Of a stretch of DNA of 64,000 nucleotides, positions 45,582 to 55,287 are shown piece after piece. A model generated the notes under the pieces. That model searched no databases and had not been told where the DNA came from. It saw only the letters and a program-made list of their open reading frames with translations. A program made the translations under genes and the position numbers. Position 1 is the first letter of the stretch, and every line of letters starts with the position of its first letter. This DNA is from an uncultured Lacinutrix sp. (GTDB lineage: Bacteria; Bacteroidota; Bacteroidia; Flavobacteriales; Flavobacteriaceae): the NCBI RefSeq assembly GCF_947500325.1, contig NZ_CANMRQ010000002.1, positions 372,001 through 436,000 of the forward strand, written 5' to 3'.

Positions 45582-46487
45582 ATGCTTTCTCGTAAACAGA
45601 AACATATATTGCTTAAGTTTTTTAGTATGTTTTCTGTAGTTAGAGGTTACAATATTCTCATTATTGTAATAGCACAGTATTTAACATCCATATATATTTT
45701 TGCGCCAGAAAAACCCCTGCGAAAAGTACTGTTCGATTTAAACTTATTAATGCTAGTATTAGCGTCTGCAGCAGTTGTAGCAGGAGGTTATATTATTAAT
45801 AATTTTTACGATTCGGAGAAAGACTTAATTAATAGACCTAACAAATCTATGTTAGATAAGTTGGTAAGCCAGAATACAAAACTATCATTCTATTTTGTAC
45901 TTAATTTCTCGGCTATAATTATGGCCAGTTATGTAGATTTTAAAGCTGTACTATTCTTTTCTGTTTATATTTTTGGAATATGGTTTTATTCTCATAAGCT
46001 TAAAAGATTACCTATAGTAGGTAATGCCGTTTCTGCATTATTAACAATTACGCCATTCTTTGTTATTTTTATTTATTATAAAAACTTTGATACTGTCATT
46101 TTTGTACACGGTTTATTTCTGTTTTTCATTATTGCTATTCGAGAACTCACTAAAGATTTAGAAAATATAAAAGGGGATTTAGCATTAGATTACCAAACCA
46201 TTCCTATAAAGTATGGCGAAAATGTTTCAAAAAAAATGATTACGCTTTTAGTAGCATTAACATTAATCCCCGCTTATTTATTGGTTACTAAATATAATAT
46301 TGGGGATATGTGTATTTACTTTTATTTATGTATTGCCCTATTAATGATTTACCTTGTCTTTTTATGGAAATCTAATACTAAACGCCAATATTTAATTCTT
46401 CATAATATCTTAAAGTTTATTATTGTAGCGGGTGTTTTTAGTATCTTGTTGATTGATATTAATCTCGTTTTAAAACGTATTATATAA
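45582..46487 (+). CDS. UbiA-family prenyltransferase (geranylgeranylglycerol-phosphate geranylgeranyltransferase-like)
   Basis: A 301-residue integral membrane prenyltransferase with about eight or nine helices. The two Asp-rich prenyl-diphosphate sites are NNFYDSEKDLINRP (about residues 68-81) and ELTKDLENIKGDLALDY. In Bacteroidota such proteins next to mevalonate genes are usually annotated as geranylgeranylglycerol-phosphate geranylgeranyltransferases; the acceptor here is not proven. It starts ten bases after the kinase and stops one base before the nitrilase ATG. Confidence 0.88.
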   Translation: MLSRKQKHILLKFFSMFSVVRGYNILIIVIAQYLTSIYIFAPEKPLRKVLFDLNLLMLVLASAAVVAGGYIINNFYDSEKDLINRPNKSMLDKLVSQNTKLSFYFVLNFSAIIMASYVDFKAVLFFSVYIFGIWFYSHKLKRLPIVGNAVSALLTITPFFVIFIYYKNFDTVIFVHGLFLFFIIAIRELTKDLENIKGDLALDYQTIPIKYGENVSKKMITLLVALTLIPAYLLVTKYNIGDMCIYFYLCIALLMIYLVFLWKSNTKRQYLILHNILKFIIVAGVFSILLIDINLVLKRII

Positions 46488-47438
46488 ATGGATAACACCC
46501 TTAAAATTGCAATGGCACAAATTTCACCAGTGCTATTGAATAAAACAGAAACATTAAAAAAAGTAGAACAATCAATAATAGATGCAGGTAAACAAAACTG
46601 CGAGCTTATTGTTTTTGGCGAAGCATTAGTACCAGGTTATCCGTTTTGGCTAGCTCTAACTGGAGGTGCAGAATGGAATACAGAAGTAAATAAGGCATTG
46701 CATGCCACTTATGTACGTAACTCTGTTCAAATAGAAGCAGGAGAACTAGATTCGGTTTGCGAATTAGCAAAACAAAATAATATCGCTGTGTATTTGGGGA
46801 TTATGGAACGTGCTCAAAACCGTGGCGGACATTCAATCTATGCCTCGTTAGTGTATATAGATGCATTAGGAGAGATAAAATCTGTGCATCGTAAGCTTCA
46901 ACCTACCTACGATGAGCGCTTAACTTGGGCGCCAGGAGATGGCAATGGTTTGCAAGTACATTCGCTAAAACAATTTACTGTAGGCGGATTAAATTGTTGG
47001 GAAAACTGGATGCCTTTACCTAGAACAGCCTTATATGGTTTAGGCGAAAACTTACATATAGCAGTTTGGCCAGGTAGTGATCATAATACAAAAGATATTA
47101 CACGTTTTATAGCTCGTGAATCAAGATCGTTTGTAGTTTCAGTATCAAGTCTAATGATCAAAGATTTGTTTCCAAAAGAGACACCACATCTTGATAAAAT
47201 ATTAGAAAATTGCCCAGATGTTTTAGCAAATGGCGGAAGCTGTATTGCTGGACCAGATGGCGAATGGATTATAGAACCTGTATTACATAAAGAAGGTTTA
47301 ATTATACAAACAATAGATTTTAATCGGGTTTATGAAGAGCGTCAAAATTTCGATCCAGTAGGACATTATTCAAGACCAGACGTTACTAAATTAACAGTAA
47401 ATAGAGAACGTCAATCTACAGTAGAATTTGAAGATTAA
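46488..47438 (+). CDS. Nitrilase / carbon-nitrogen hydrolase
   Basis: A 316-residue cytoplasmic enzyme of the nitrilase superfamily. The Glu-Lys-Cys triad is visible as E45 (VFGEALVPGYP), K136 (HRKLQPTYDERLTWAPGDG) and C170 (GLNCWENWMP). The YDERLTWAPGDG and NCWENWMPL segments favour a true nitrilase (nitrile to carboxylic acid and ammonia) over an amidase. Its ATG immediately follows the stop of the UbiA gene (TAA then ATG), so it is translationally coupled, although no biochemical link is evident. The substrate is unknown. Confidence 0.92.
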   Translation: MDNTLKIAMAQISPVLLNKTETLKKVEQSIIDAGKQNCELIVFGEALVPGYPFWLALTGGAEWNTEVNKALHATYVRNSVQIEAGELDSVCELAKQNNIAVYLGIMERAQNRGGHSIYASLVYIDALGEIKSVHRKLQPTYDERLTWAPGDGNGLQVHSLKQFTVGGLNCWENWMPLPRTALYGLGENLHIAVWPGSDHNTKDITRFIARESRSFVVSVSSLMIKDLFPKETPHLDKILENCPDVLANGGSCIAGPDGEWIIEPVLHKEGLIIQTIDFNRVYEERQNFDPVGHYSRPDVTKLTVNRERQSTVEFED

Positions 47439-47480
47439 ACAAATGATTAATCAAAAAATCGTCAATCTCAAATTATAACC

Positions 47481-47488
47481 TATCTTTG
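47481..47488 (+). promoter_or_regulatory. Candidate -7 element of the pseudouridine synthase gene
   Basis: TATCTTTG, followed by CA, matches TAnnTTTG exactly. It lies about 70 bases before the ATG at 47561 in the only non-coding gap upstream. The -33 element is weak. Confidence 0.5.
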
Positions 47489-47560
47489 CACCCTCAAAAA
47501 TAGTTGGTATCATTTGTTTTTGAAATGATTACAAGGGTATTAAAATTAAATTATTAAGTA

Positions 47561-48382
47561 ATGAACAAGCAAGGCGGACAACGACAAGGAAAATCTAAAG
47601 CACCTAAAAAAGATAAAGCTTTTGGTGCTAGAAAGACACAGCCTAAAAAGAAAGCTGCTCCTAAGAAAGCTGCAGATTCTAATGAGATTCGTTTAAACAA
47701 ATATGTTGCAAACTCAGGTATTTGTTCACGTCGTGATGCAGATGTTCATATTGCTACGGGCTTAGTAACTGTAAATGGTAAAGTAGTTACAGAAATGGGC
47801 TACAAAGTGAAGTTAGAAGATGAAGTGCGTTATGATGGTGCACGTATCAACCCAGAGAAAAAAGCCTATGTGTTATTAAACAAGCCTAAAGGTTTTGCAA
47901 CCACAACAAGTGACCAAAAAGGTAAAACGGTTATGGATTTGGTAGCCAACGCTACTAGATCTCGTATTAAACCTATTGGTCGTTTAGGAAGAAACTCTAC
48001 TGGCTTATTGTTATTTACAAATGATGAAAAAGTAGTGGCTCGTTTTACAAATTCTAAAAAAGGAGTAGAGCGTTTATTCCATTTAGAATTAGATAAGAAT
48101 TTAAAATTAGAAGATTTAAAGAAAATTCGAGAAGGATTTAGAGTTGAAGGCAAACAAGTTACAGTTGAGGAAATTGACTATGTAGATAATAAGAAAAACG
48201 AAATTGGCATAAAAATTAAAAACACAGGTAACTCTATTTTACATACTATTTTCGATTACTTTAAATACGAATTGGTTAGAATAGATTGTGTGCAAATTGC
48301 GCATTTAACTAAGAAAGATATTCCTAGAGGTAACTGGAAAATACTAACAGAACAAGAAGTTAATAACTTGAAAATGATGTAG
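47561..48382 (+). CDS. RsuA/RluB/RluE-type rRNA pseudouridine synthase
   Basis: A 273-residue RNA-modifying protein. Residues 1-45 are a basic, Lys-rich extension common in Bacteroidota homologues. An S4 RNA-binding domain (about 46-105, RLNKYVANSGICSRRDADVH) is followed by the catalytic domain with NKPKGFATTTSD, PIGRLGRNSTGLLLFTND and KKIREGFRVEGKQV. In characterised members the catalytic Asp is the D of GRLD; here the aligned residue is Gly (GRLG), which deserves checking against close homologues. The gene has its own promoter-like element and a strong terminator, so it is monocistronic. Confidence 0.88.
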   Translation: MNKQGGQRQGKSKAPKKDKAFGARKTQPKKKAAPKKAADSNEIRLNKYVANSGICSRRDADVHIATGLVTVNGKVVTEMGYKVKLEDEVRYDGARINPEKKAYVLLNKPKGFATTTSDQKGKTVMDLVANATRSRIKPIGRLGRNSTGLLLFTNDEKVVARFTNSKKGVERLFHLELDKNLKLEDLKKIREGFRVEGKQVTVEEIDYVDNKKNEIGIKIKNTGNSILHTIFDYFKYELVRIDCVQIAHLTKKDIPRGNWKILTEQEVNNLKMM

Positions 48383-48431
48383 TCATTTTACATGTTGTTT
48401 TTTAGGAAACAGAAAAAGTAAACATGAATAT

Positions 48432-48458
48432 AACACCACCTTTTAGGTGGTGTTTTTG
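48432..48458 (+). terminator. Terminator of the pseudouridine synthase gene
   Basis: AACACCACCT (48432-48441) pairs perfectly with AGGTGGTGTT (48445-48454) around a three-base loop, followed by a T run. Confidence 0.88.
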
Positions 48459-48657
48459 TTTATATAAGGTTCGTTTTTTAATTTAAATATAATCGGTTAT
48501 TATTTGTCTTTACAAACCTATTTATTTGTTAAGTGTTTTGTAGTTAATGTGTTATAAGTTGTATTTTTAAAAATAAGATCAATATTTAATCAAAAATATT
48601 GTAACAAAGACTCTAAAATACAGTCTTATAATAAAACCAATCAAAATACATGTTTAT

Positions 48658-50595
48658 ATGAAAAAATTAATCGTAGTATTCTTTTTAGCAGCTTTAATCG
48701 TGTCTTGCAAAGAAGAACCAAAAAAAGAGGAGTTAAAAGAAAGTGTAGCTGCACTTGAGCCAGCTCCAGAAATTCCAGTAGAAGATTTCTTTAAGAACTC
48801 AGAAAAAAGAACATTTCGTCTATCTCCAAATGGCGAATTTGTAGCTTATATGGCGCCATACAAAAGCAGAATGAATATTCACGTTCGTAAATTTGATGGC
48901 GAAGAAGTAACTAGAGTAACTAGCGTAGAAGATCGTGATCTTTCAGGCTATTTTTGGGCTAGTGATAATCGTTTAGTTTATATTAGAGATAAAGGCGGGA
49001 ATGAAAATTTCCATCTTTTTGCAGTAAACAAAGACGGTAGTAATGAAAAAGACTTAACACCGTTTGATGGTGTGAGAGCTCAAATTATTGATGACCTTTC
49101 AGAAGATCCTTTACATATGATAGTTGGATTAAACCAAAGAATACCTCAAGTGTTCGATCCTTATAGAATTAATATTGAAACAGGAAAGCTTGAATTGTTA
49201 TACGAAAATCCAGGAAATATAACAGGATGGCAAACAGATCATGATGGTAAACTGCGTTTAGCTTATGTTACTAATGGTGTAGACAATACCATTATGTATC
49301 GTAAAAACGAAACAGATGCCTTTAAAGAAGTTATAACAACTAATTTTAAACAAACTTTAGCACCACAGTTCTTCGATTTTGATAATGGATCTATAGTTTA
49401 TGCGGTTTCAAATTTAGGAAGAGATAAAACGGCTGTTGTTAAATACGATTTAGAACAGAATAAAGAATTAGAACAAATTTTTATTAATGATGAAGTAGAT
49501 GTAGACGGAATGTCTTATTCTAGAAAACGAAAAGTACCTACAACTATTAATTATACTACAGCAAAATTAAATAGAAAGTTTTTAGATAAAGAGACCGAAA
49601 CAATATTTAAAAACTTAGAAAGCAAACTAGGTAGTAATAATGAATATTATATAACGTCGAGTAATAAAAATGAAGATAAGTTTCTTGTGTATGCTGGAGA
49701 TGATAAAACCAGAGGTGCCTATTACCATTACGATAAAGCAACGGGAAATATATACCATATGGCAGATTTAAGCCCTTGGATTAATCCAAAGCATATGGCC
49801 GATATGAAACCTATACAATATACTTCAAGAGATGGATTAACTATTAACGGCTACCTTACACTACCAGTAGGTATAGAGGCTAAAAGGCTACCAGTTATTA
49901 TAAATCCTCATGGCGGACCATGGGCAAGAGACAATTGGGGCTTTAACTCAGAAGTACAAATGATGGCCAATAGAGGTTATGCTGTTTTACAAATGAATTT
50001 TAGAGGCTCTACAGGTTATGGAAGACAATTCTGGGAAAGCTCATTTAAAAAATGGGGGCAAGAAATGCAAAACGATATTACAGATGGTGTTAAATGGCTA
50101 ATAGAAGAAGGTATTGCAGACCCAAAAAGAGTGGCAATATATGGTGGTAGTTATGGTGGTTATGCTACGTTAGCAGGTATAACCAATACGCCAGAATTGT
50201 ATGCAGCTGCAGTAGATTATGTAGGTGTGTCTAACTTATTTACGTTTATGGAAACGATACCGCCATATTGGGAACCATATAAGGAAATGTTATATGAAAT
50301 GGTAGGAGATCCAAAAACTAAAGATAGTATCATGATGAAGGCAAACAGCCCTGTGTTTCATGTAGATAAAATTGAAGCAGCTTTATTTGTAGCTCAAGGT
50401 GCTAACGATCCAAGAGTAGTACAAGCAGAATCTGACCAAATGGTAGAGGCTTTAAGGAAAAAAGGCATTATTGTAGAATATATGCTTAAAGAAGATGAAG
50501 GTCATGGTTTCCGTAATGAAGAAAACAGATTCGATTTTTATAAAAGTATGATCACTTTCTTAGACGATAACTTAAAGAAAAATATTAAAATGTAA
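48658..50595 (+). CDS. S9 family prolyl-oligopeptidase-type peptidase, lipoprotein
   Basis: A 645-residue exported serine peptidase. Lipobox Cys is residue 17 ([13 protein letters not shown]); the K-E-E directly after it resembles the surface-export signal of Bacteroidota lipoproteins. A seven-bladed-propeller-like N-terminal part (about 60-390) precedes the alpha/beta hydrolase domain, with catalytic S498 (YGGSYGGYA), D584 (GANDPRV) and H616 (EGHGF). The oxyanion segment [12 protein letters not shown] is intact. It resembles acylaminoacyl-peptidase/dipeptidyl-peptidase members of S9 and probably degrades peptides at the cell surface or in the periplasm. A terminator follows at 50697. Confidence 0.92.
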   Translation: MKKLIVVFFLAALIVSCKEEPKKEELKESVAALEPAPEIPVEDFFKNSEKRTFRLSPNGEFVAYMAPYKSRMNIHVRKFDGEEVTRVTSVEDRDLSGYFWASDNRLVYIRDKGGNENFHLFAVNKDGSNEKDLTPFDGVRAQIIDDLSEDPLHMIVGLNQRIPQVFDPYRINIETGKLELLYENPGNITGWQTDHDGKLRLAYVTNGVDNTIMYRKNETDAFKEVITTNFKQTLAPQFFDFDNGSIVYAVSNLGRDKTAVVKYDLEQNKELEQIFINDEVDVDGMSYSRKRKVPTTINYTTAKLNRKFLDKETETIFKNLESKLGSNNEYYITSSNKNEDKFLVYAGDDKTRGAYYHYDKATGNIYHMADLSPWINPKHMADMKPIQYTSRDGLTINGYLTLPVGIEAKRLPVIINPHGGPWARDNWGFNSEVQMMANRGYAVLQMNFRGSTGYGRQFWESSFKKWGQEMQNDITDGVKWLIEEGIADPKRVAIYGGSYGGYATLAGITNTPELYAAAVDYVGVSNLFTFMETIPPYWEPYKEMLYEMVGDPKTKDSIMMKANSPVFHVDKIEAALFVAQGANDPRVVQAESDQMVEALRKKGIIVEYMLKEDEGHGFRNEENRFDFYKSMITFLDDNLKKNIKM

Positions 50596-50608
50596 CACGT
50601 TATTAAAT

Positions 50609-50659
50609 GTCAGTTCGAGTGATTTTGTCCCGATAGCTATTGGGATTAAAATTCACTCT
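50609..50659. repeat. Interspersed palindromic repeat (GTCAGTTCGAGTG family), copy C
   Basis: Begins with GTCAGTTCGAGTG and contains nested inverted repeats: CCCGATAGC...ATTGGG inside GAGTGA...TCACTC. The 13-base head recurs at 55900-55912 and, inverted, at 56315-56327, so this is a dispersed non-coding element placed after a gene end. Confidence 0.65.
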
Positions 50660-50696
50660 AATTAACACGTTTAAGCTTCTAGGTAATAAAGCATGT

Positions 50697-50726
50697 AAAA
50701 GCCGTAACTATATAGTTGCGGCTTTT
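50697..50726 (+). terminator. Terminator after the S9 peptidase
   Basis: AAAAGCCGTAACTA (50697-50710) pairs with TAGTTGCGGCTTTT (50713-50726) with one wobble pair. It can work on both strands, but the nearest upstream gene is the plus-strand peptidase. Confidence 0.75.
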
Positions 50727-50748
50727 ATAATAAATATTATCTCCATTT

Positions 50749-50822
50749 CGTCATTTCGCACTTGATGCGGAATCTACTTACAAAAATAGGTTACTGCTAA
50801 AGCGAATCTTAATCGCAGTCGA
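50749..50822. repeat. Second intergenic repeat-like segment
   Basis: CGTCATTTCGCACTTGATGCGGAA begins a segment resembling the common Bacteroidota intergenic palindromes built around TTCCGCA...TGCGGAA, followed by GCGAATCTTAATCGC. No second copy occurs in the window, so membership in a repeat family is based on its resemblance to such elements elsewhere. Confidence 0.4.
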
Positions 50823-50853
50823 AAGGCAGGAATAATTTATATTATTAATTGTT

Positions 50854-51363
50854 TTACTCTATAACCCCTTTAAATCTTTTTAATTGACTATAAATCTTAA
50901 AACCAAATAAATGCCATTCTAAAATACCATAAACATCGTATGTGCTTTTTTCATTAGGAGTATAATTACTAATACTCATACCTATTAATTTCCATTTATG
51001 TCCAGAAATAACCCCAGCCATTCTAGCGCTACCATTTATTGGGACAAACGTATTATTTTGAGAAGAGTATTTAACAGACAGAACAAAATCACTAACAAAA
51101 TTGTTTTCTAGTGTTACGTTTTTTACTACACTCTTTTTTTGGTTAAAAGCATTTTCATTTATACTAATATAGTTTTGGTCTTTGTCGTTGTCGTCTACAT
51201 GTGGTATAAGTATTTGTATGCAGCCTAAAACTATTATAAGTATTGAAAATTTTTTAAAGCGGTTTTTAAAAATGCGCTTACCTATTAGAATTAACCCCAT
51301 AATTAAATACAAAAAATAGATAAAGAGAATTGTATTTATAATAGACCAAATAATGTGTAGCAT
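50854..51363 (-). CDS. Hypothetical membrane protein (169 aa)
   Basis: Two hydrophobic helices (about residues 5-28 and 38-55, separated by a basic loop GKRIFKNRFKKF) anchor a soluble region of about 110 residues, probably beta-rich and outside the cytoplasm (positive-inside rule). No motif or family is recognised. It has no close neighbours on the same strand and lies in the irregular 50.6-59 kb region. The start at 51363 gives a sensible membrane N-terminus. Confidence 0.65.
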   Translation of the reverse strand: MLHIIWSIINTILFIYFLYLIMGLILIGKRIFKNRFKKFSILIIVLGCIQILIPHVDDNDKDQNYISINENAFNQKKSVVKNVTLENNFVSDFVLSVKYSSQNNTFVPINGSARMAGVISGHKWKLIGMSISNYTPNEKSTYDVYGILEWHLFGFKIYSQLKRFKGVIE

Positions 51364-51757
51364 AGTGTTTGTTTATGGTTAATTTATAATTATGTTAGTT
51401 TTTAGAGTAAACATTCTGTATACTTATTTCTATTTGAAAAATGGCCTAAAGAACTAATGTCAACCGATGGAGCGATAAACTTATTTATATGTTATTGTTT
51501 TTATAAAATAATCAAACTATTACTCTTTTAATTGATAATTTGGATGACCTGTTTGCCAAAGAGCAAAAGAAAAAACATTCCCCCATTCTTCATAAGAATA
51601 CTAAAAGTGATAATAGTAAAAAAAATATAGTAGTTTGTTAAACTTAATATTAAAACTATATAAATATTTTATTTAATTCTTATTCTGACTTTAGATTTGA
51701 CAAAACAATATTATTAATTATTTTATAAAAAAAGCACTTAGAATCGTGATTTATAAA
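51364..51757. other. Intergenic gap with a possible gene remnant
   Basis: No complete gene is seen in these 394 bases. On the minus strand an open stretch of 26 codons (51523-51600) ends in a stop and lies between stops, with no start codon. Its translation (including FALWQTGHPNYQLKE) looks protein-like and could be the tail of a decayed gene. The rest is AT-rich with no recognisable signal. Confidence 0.3.
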
Positions 51758-51765
51758 TCACGATT
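51742..51765. repeat. Palindrome 1 at the edge of the regulator duplication
   Basis: AATCGTGATTTA followed by its exact reverse complement makes a perfect 24-base palindrome. It overlaps the stop codon of the AraC-type gene and could also terminate its transcript. Related 20-base palindromes recur at 53517 and 55288. Confidence 0.65.
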
Positions 51766-53434
51766 TATTTAACTGTTTAATAAAGTATGATGGATAGATA
51801 CCTTTTTCTTTATAAAAAGATTTAGAAAAAGATTCTGCCGTTTTAAAACCGACTTCTAGGGCGATAGCATTAATAGTATAATTTCGAAATTTTATATTAT
51901 GCTTTAACTCATTAATAGCATAATTAATTCTAAGATTATTTAAATAATTAGAAAAAGATTGTTCTTTATAATGATTTATAATTTTTGATAAATAAGATGA
52001 ATTTGTATTTAATTCTTTTGAAATACTATTTAGTGTAAGTCCTTTCTCTAAGAAGTTTTTATTTTTTTCAAACTGTTCTAGTTTTTCTAATACGTCATCA
52101 ACAATATCTTTTGAGATACTTATGTTTTCATTATTAATTATTTTTACTCCCTCTTTTTTATTTAAAGATTTAGTTTCGTTTACTATTTTAAGGTAACGAT
52201 TTTTATAAGTGTTTTGAGTTTTATAAAATTTATAAATGAATAGTAAAGCAATAATTATAATTAGGCTTAAAATGATACTAATTATAAAACTGGACTTTTT
52301 TGTTTTAACTAATTTTTGCTCTAATTTTTTTTGCTCAACTTTGAGTTTAGGTATGTCATATTTTTTAATAATTTCATTTTCAGAATAATGGTGGTTTAAA
52401 TCTAAAATACTATCGACAACAATAAGTTTTTTTACACTATTAAGTTGTTCTTTTTCTATTCCTTTTGTTGAGTAATAATTAAATAAACTTTTATAAACAT
52501 CTCTTAATTCTATAAAAGGGTTATTAGTTATTTGATATAAAGAATCTACTTGATTAAATAGTTTAACACTTTCATTAATATTATTTAGTTGATGGATTTT
52601 TGCCGTATAATATAGGCACATAGCAAGCCTATTATTATCGTCTTTAATCTTAGGTCTTAATTTTTCTAAACTATCTAAAGCTTGGGTATATTTTTTTTTA
52701 TAGTAATAGGCACTTCCGCTTGTTGAAAGAAAGCGATTATACATTTCATTGTCATTAACTTTTAAACTTTTAATTATACCTTCTTTTATATATATAAGAG
52801 CTGAATCTGGTTGTTTTCCTCTTAAAAACGTTTTAGATAAGTCGTCTAAAGCAATCAAGTATATTGAAGGATATCTATTTACATATTCTGGTTGATTTTT
52901 TAAAAACACTAACTGTTCTTTAAAAATTAACAACGCCTCTTTATACGCACCAAAGTTATATTTTGTTCCTCCTACAAATTGTTTAATTTGTATTTGTTGT
53001 TTTAAATTGTTGTTTTTTACAGCGTACTTATCTGCTTTTAAATATTCATCTACTGCTTTTTTATCTTTACCCTCATTATAATAATGATAACCTTTAACCA
53101 TATAGCCAAAAGCAGGAAAATCTTTATGTTTTAAATTAACTGTTAATTTAATTATACTATCAGAATATTTAATAGCATCGGCATAATTGCTTACATATGA
53201 TTTATACATATATCCATTTGCTATTTCTACAATATTCTTCTCTTTTTTTGCAAGTTTAAGTTGAATTTTTGCATATTTATTTGCTAATGAATCTACATCC
53301 ATAGACTCAAAAAAGGACTTTTTAAGTTCCTTATAAGACATTTGTGGTATAGTATCTATGGTCTTTTCTTGAGAGAATATATAATTATTACTAAAGATTA
53401 TAATAATTATTGTTAGTATGGAGTTTAGTCTCAT
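51758..53434 (-). CDS. TPR/membrane/AraC-type transcriptional regulator, copy 1
   Basis: A 558-residue hybrid regulator. An N-terminal signal-like hydrophobic segment leads to a TPR-rich sensor region (about 40-370, including YHYNEGKDKKAVDEYLKADK). One membrane helix (about 380-405, SSFIISIILSLIIIIALLF) follows, then a cytoplasmic linker and a C-terminal AraC HTH domain (about 445-555; INYAINELKHNIKFRNYTIN, VGFKTAESFSKSFYKEKG). Such proteins sense a periplasmic signal and act directly on DNA. The next gene upstream (53531-55204) is a close paralogue in tandem; the C-terminal 130 residues are nearly identical. The target is unknown. Confidence 0.9.
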   Translation of the reverse strand: MRLNSILTIIIIIFSNNYIFSQEKTIDTIPQMSYKELKKSFFESMDVDSLANKYAKIQLKLAKKEKNIVEIANGYMYKSYVSNYADAIKYSDSIIKLTVNLKHKDFPAFGYMVKGYHYYNEGKDKKAVDEYLKADKYAVKNNNLKQQIQIKQFVGGTKYNFGAYKEALLIFKEQLVFLKNQPEYVNRYPSIYLIALDDLSKTFLRGKQPDSALIYIKEGIIKSLKVNDNEMYNRFLSTSGSAYYYKKKYTQALDSLEKLRPKIKDDNNRLAMCLYYTAKIHQLNNINESVKLFNQVDSLYQITNNPFIELRDVYKSLFNYYSTKGIEKEQLNSVKKLIVVDSILDLNHHYSENEIIKKYDIPKLKVEQKKLEQKLVKTKKSSFIISIILSLIIIIALLFIYKFYKTQNTYKNRYLKIVNETKSLNKKEGVKIINNENISISKDIVDDVLEKLEQFEKNKNFLEKGLTLNSISKELNTNSSYLSKIINHYKEQSFSNYLNNLRINYAINELKHNIKFRNYTINAIALEVGFKTAESFSKSFYKEKGIYPSYFIKQLNKS

Positions 53435-53516
53435 TATTTAGTTTAGATAGAATTGTAAATCTACACTTTTTTAAGAAAACCCTTTAAATCAAAGGTTTTA
53501 AAATATTTTTAGTTAG

Positions 53517-53536
53517 TCGTGTTTTATGAATTACGA
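53517..53536. repeat. Palindrome 2 between the duplicated regulators
   Basis: TCGTGTTTTATGAATTACGA is an imperfect version of the 20-base palindromes at 51744 and 55288, sharing TCG at one end, a central TTTAT-type core and CGA at the other. It overlaps the stop codon of the second regulator copy and is 1773 bases from palindrome 1. Confidence 0.6.
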
Positions 53537-55204
53537 CTTGTTTAATTGCTTTATAAAATAAGATGGGTAGATTCCTTTTTCTTTAAAAAAAGATTTAGAA
53601 AAAGATTCTGCAGTTTTAAACCCGACTTCTTGAGCAATAGCATTAATAGTATAATTTCGAAATTTTATATTATACTTTAACTCGTTAATAGCATAATTAA
53701 TTCTAAGGCTATTTAAATAATTAGAAAAAGATTGTTCTTTATAATGATTTATAATTTTTGATAAATAAGATGAATTTGTACTTAATTCTTTTGAAATACT
53801 ATTTAGTGTAAGTCCTTTTTCTAAGAAGTTTTTATTTTTTTCAAACTGCTCTAGTTTTTCTAATACTTCATTAATAATCTCTTTTGAGATATTTAAATTT
53901 TCATTATTAATTATTTTTGTGTTCTCTTTTTTATTTAACGATTTAGTGTCGTTTACTATTTTAATATAACGTCTTTTATAAGTATTTTGAGTTTTATAAA
54001 ATTTAAAAACAAATAAAAATGCAATCACTATAACTAGGCATAAAACGATACTAATAATAAAACTAGACTTTTTTGTTTTAACTAATTTTTGCTCTAGACT
54101 TTGTTGCTTAACTTTCAGTTTAGGTATATCATATTTTTTAATAATCTCATTTTCAGAATAATTATAATTTAAATCTAAAATACTATCGACAACAATAAGT
54201 TTTTTTACACTGTTAAGTTGTTCTTTTTCTATTCCTTTTGTTGAATAATAATTAAATAAACTTTTATAAACATCTCTTAGTTCTATAAAAGGGTTATTAG
54301 TTATTTGATAAATTGAATCTACTTGTTTTAAAATAAATACCGCTCTATCTGGATCTTTCTTTTCGTGTATTTTTGCCATATAATATAAACACATGGCTAA
54401 TCTATTGTCATCTTTAATTTGAGGCTTCAGTTTTTCAAGACTGTCAATAGCTTGATTATATTTTTTTTTAAAATAGTATGAGCTTCCACTAGTTAAAAGA
54501 AACCTGTTATACATTACATCTTCATTTTGTTTTTGGGCTTCTATTATACCTTCTTTTACATATTTAAGTGCTGAATCGATTTCTTTTCCTCTTAAAAATG
54601 TTTTAGATAAATCATCTAAAGCAATTAAATAATCTGTTTTATACTTATTCTTATAATCAGATTGTTTCTTTATAAAATCTAATTGTTCTTTAAAAATAAC
54701 TAATGCATCTTTATAATCTCCAAAGTTGTATTTAATCCCACCAATAAACTGTTTTATTTCTATTTGCTGTTTTAAATTATTACTATTTACTGCATATTTG
54801 TCTGCTTTTAAATATTCATCTACAGCTTTTTTATCTTTACCCTCATTATAATAATGATAGCCTTTAAGCATATAACCCAATGCAGGATAATAAATATGAT
54901 TCTGATTTATAGTTAAGTCAATAATACTATCTGAGTATTTAATCGCTCCCTCATAATTGCTTATGTAAGATTTATATAGATAACTATCAGCTATTTTAAT
55001 AATATCATTTTCTTTTTTTGCTCTTTTAATATGGACCTCTACATATTTATTTGCGACAGAGTCTATATTCAAACTACTAAAGAACCCAGTTTTTAACTCC
55101 TCGTAGGATAATTTTTTTAGTGAATCTATACTATTACCTTGGCAAAAAGCATTTTGGAGAGCAAAAAAAGTAATTATTAAAGCGAAAATTTGTTTAAATC
55201 TCAT
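53531..55204 (-). CDS. TPR/membrane/AraC-type transcriptional regulator, copy 2
   Basis: A 557-residue paralogue of the neighbouring regulator, with the same layout: exported N-terminus (ALQNAFCQGNS), TPR sensor (GYHYNEGKDKKAVDEY), one membrane helix (about 380-405), and a C-terminal AraC HTH (INYAINELKYNIKFRNYTIN, VGFKTAESFSKSFFKEKG). Differences are concentrated in the sensor half, while the DNA-binding half is almost unchanged. The two probably see different signals but bind the same or similar sites. The 80 or so bases upstream of both genes are also alike, so the duplication included the promoter. Confidence 0.9.
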   Translation of the reverse strand: MRFKQIFALIITFFALQNAFCQGNSIDSLKKLSYEELKTGFFSSLNIDSVANKYVEVHIKRAKKENDIIKIADSYLYKSYISNYEGAIKYSDSIIDLTINQNHIYYPALGYMLKGYHYYNEGKDKKAVDEYLKADKYAVNSNNLKQQIEIKQFIGGIKYNFGDYKDALVIFKEQLDFIKKQSDYKNKYKTDYLIALDDLSKTFLRGKEIDSALKYVKEGIIEAQKQNEDVMYNRFLLTSGSSYYFKKKYNQAIDSLEKLKPQIKDDNRLAMCLYYMAKIHEKKDPDRAVFILKQVDSIYQITNNPFIELRDVYKSLFNYYSTKGIEKEQLNSVKKLIVVDSILDLNYNYSENEIIKKYDIPKLKVKQQSLEQKLVKTKKSSFIISIVLCLVIVIAFLFVFKFYKTQNTYKRRYIKIVNDTKSLNKKENTKIINNENLNISKEIINEVLEKLEQFEKNKNFLEKGLTLNSISKELSTNSSYLSKIINHYKEQSFSNYLNSLRINYAINELKYNIKFRNYTINAIAQEVGFKTAESFSKSFFKEKGIYPSYFIKQLNKS

Positions 55205-55287
55205 TAGATAGTCTAAATAGAATTGTAAAACTACACTTTTTTAAGTAAACCCTTTTAAAACCATTGTTTTAAAATATTTTTAATATA

